Shown in pieces: positions 6,291-7,114 of a DNA stretch of 7,114 nucleotides. Each line of letters opens with the position of its first letter. Position 1 is the stretch's first letter. Position numbers and translations under genes: made by a program. The stretch comes from Alphaproteobacteria bacterium (lineage in GTDB: Bacteria > Pseudomonadota > Alphaproteobacteria > Sphingomonadales > Sphingomonadaceae): NCBI GenBank assembly GCA_018830415.1, contig JAHJSJ010000091.1, positions 1 to 7,114 on the forward strand. Reading direction: 5' to 3'. Under the pieces are notes generated by a model, which searched no databases, was not told where the DNA came from, and saw nothing but the letters and a program-made list of their open reading frames with translations.

Positions 6291-7114
6291 CCAACGCGCC
6301 CCCCCCCTCCGCTGACCAAAGCGCCATGCCGCAACAACAATTGCTGCTGGTCACCGGGCTATCGGGCGCGGGCAAATCCACCACGCTCGCGGTGCTGGAG
6401 GATCTGGGCTGGGAGACGATCGACAATTTCCCGGTGCGCCTGCTCAAACGCCTGGTCGCCATGCCCGAAGAACCGCGCGGGCCGCTCGCCATCGGGTTCG
6501 ATTCGCGCACCCGCGGGTTTGTTCCGGGTGACATTATCGCGCTGGTGAAAGACCTCGCCGCGCGCGCCGATATCGCGCTGACCTTCCTGTTTCTCGACTG
6601 TTCCGGCGGCGAACTTGAACGCCGCTATAACGAAACCCGACGCCGTCATCCGATGGCCGATGGCCGCCCGGTGATGGAGGGGATCGCCGCCGAACGTGAA
6701 CTGCTCGAACCGCTGCGCCGCTGGGCCGACGCGGTGATTGATACCAGCGCGATGACCAGCAACGAGCTTCAAGGGCAGGTGCGCAACCTGTTCGGAGACA
6801 CGGCTGGCGAAGCGGCGATGACGCTTACTCTGTCCAGCTTCGGCTTCGCCCGCGGGATGCCGCCGCTGGCTGATCTGGTGTTCGATATGCGCTTCCTCGA
6901 CAATCCGCACTGGGTGCCGGCTTTGCGCGAATTGACCGGGCAGGACGCCGCCGTGGGCGCGCATATTGAAACCGATCCGGCCTTTTCTGATGCCTTTGCC
7001 CGCATCCGCGATCTGTTGCTGGTGCTGCTGCCACGCTATCAGGCGCAGGGTAAACCCTATGTCCACGTCGCGTTCGGGTGTACCGGGGGGAGACACCGTT
7101 CGGTCTATACCGCC
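6287..7114 (+). CDS. rapZ: RapZ family P-loop protein (RNase adaptor, formerly YvcJ/YhbJ), 3' partial
   Basis: The frame stays open to the last base, giving 276 residues; roughly 25-30 C-terminal residues are probably missing. The N-terminal P-loop domain has Walker A GLSGAGKST (24-32, Lys30) and the family motif TIDNFPVRLL (45-54). It also has GFDSRTRGF (70-78) and ETRRRHPM (116-123). The C-terminal domain has SSFGFARGMPPLADLVFDMR (183-202), FLDNPHW (203-209) and the hallmark GCTGGRHRSV (264-273, His270). In E. coli RapZ binds glucosamine-6-phosphate and delivers the sRNA GlmZ to RNase E; in alphaproteobacteria the RNA partner is unknown, and the family also hydrolyses nucleotides. The start at 6287 forms ATGA with the hprK stop. 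The in-frame ATG at 6326 (MPQQQLLLVTG) is a serious alternative because the first 13 residues are low-complexity. Co-transcription with hprK fits a PTS-linked role. Confidence 0.93.
   Translation, partial: MTNAPPPSADQSAMPQQQLLLVTGLSGAGKSTTLAVLEDLGWETIDNFPVRLLKRLVAMPEEPRGPLAIGFDSRTRGFVPGDIIALVKDLAARADIALTFLFLDCSGGELERRYNETRRRHPMADGRPVMEGIAAERELLEPLRRWADAVIDTSAMTSNELQGQVRNLFGDTAGEAAMTLTLSSFGFARGMPPLADLVFDMRFLDNPHWVPALRELTGQDAAVGAHIETDPAFSDAFARIRDLLLVLLPRYQAQGKPYVHVAFGCTGGRHRSVYTA
6299..6307 (+). repeat. Nine-cytosine homopolymer at the start of rapZ
   Basis: An uninterrupted C9 run encodes three prolines (residues 5-7) if rapZ begins at 6287, or lies in the leader if it begins at 6326. It is the longest mononucleotide run I noticed in the window. 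Such tracts are prone to polymerase slippage; a change in its length would frameshift the 6287 product but leave the 6326 start untouched. It may also be a sequencing error. Confidence 0.85.

Noticed and set aside
6359..7096. 245-codon open frame on the minus strand opposite rapZ
   Set aside because: The plus strand encodes a full set of RapZ motifs across the same bases, so the reverse frame is a by-product of codon bias.

Overview
The window looks like core chromosome of a GC-rich alphaproteobacterium. It is most probably a sphingomonad (Sphingomonadales, Erythrobacter/Novosphingobium/Sphingomonas type). The basis is the strong G/C bias at third codon positions, the sphingomonad-like PckA sequence, and the gene order pckA (divergent) / chvI-chvG-hprK-rapZ. 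That order is the usual alphaproteobacterial neighbourhood of the ChvG/ChvI acid and envelope-stress system and the nitrogen/sugar-type PTS regulators. I see no mobile element, tRNA, rRNA, CRISPR array or sign of recent transfer.

Layout: (1) Positions 2-1240, plus strand, hold the 3'-terminal part of a zinc-metallopeptidase-like (gluzincin, HEYAH) protein with a TPR-like C-terminal half; its true start lies before the window. (2) It converges, with only 23 bp between the stop codons, on a small minus-strand DUF937-like protein (1264-1587). (3) Upstream of that gene on the minus strand, after a 78-bp spacer, lies pckA (1666-3285), the ATP-dependent PEP carboxykinase of gluconeogenesis. (4) A 185-bp divergent control region (3286-3470) carries a perfect 12-bp palindrome. 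(5) On the plus strand four genes overlap head to tail: chvI (3471-4247), chvG (4240-5799), hprK (5796-6290) and rapZ (6287 to the window end, 3' end missing). The overlaps are 8, 4 and 4 nt, which strongly suggests one translationally coupled transcript.

Working model: ChvG senses an envelope or pH-type stimulus and phosphorylates ChvI. In related bacteria ChvI controls envelope, acid-response and central-carbon genes, including pckA. The short HprK would phosphorylate HPr of the regulatory PTS. RapZ, a P-loop protein known as an RNase adaptor and amino-sugar sensor in enterobacteria, is tied to the same transcript. The PTS genes (EIIA-Man type and HPr) would be expected just past the right edge, but that is inference. 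The module itself is known. The less ordinary details are the palindrome in the pckA/chvI region, a nine-C tract at the hprK/rapZ junction, and a possible hairpin covering the ribosome binding site of the DUF937-like gene.
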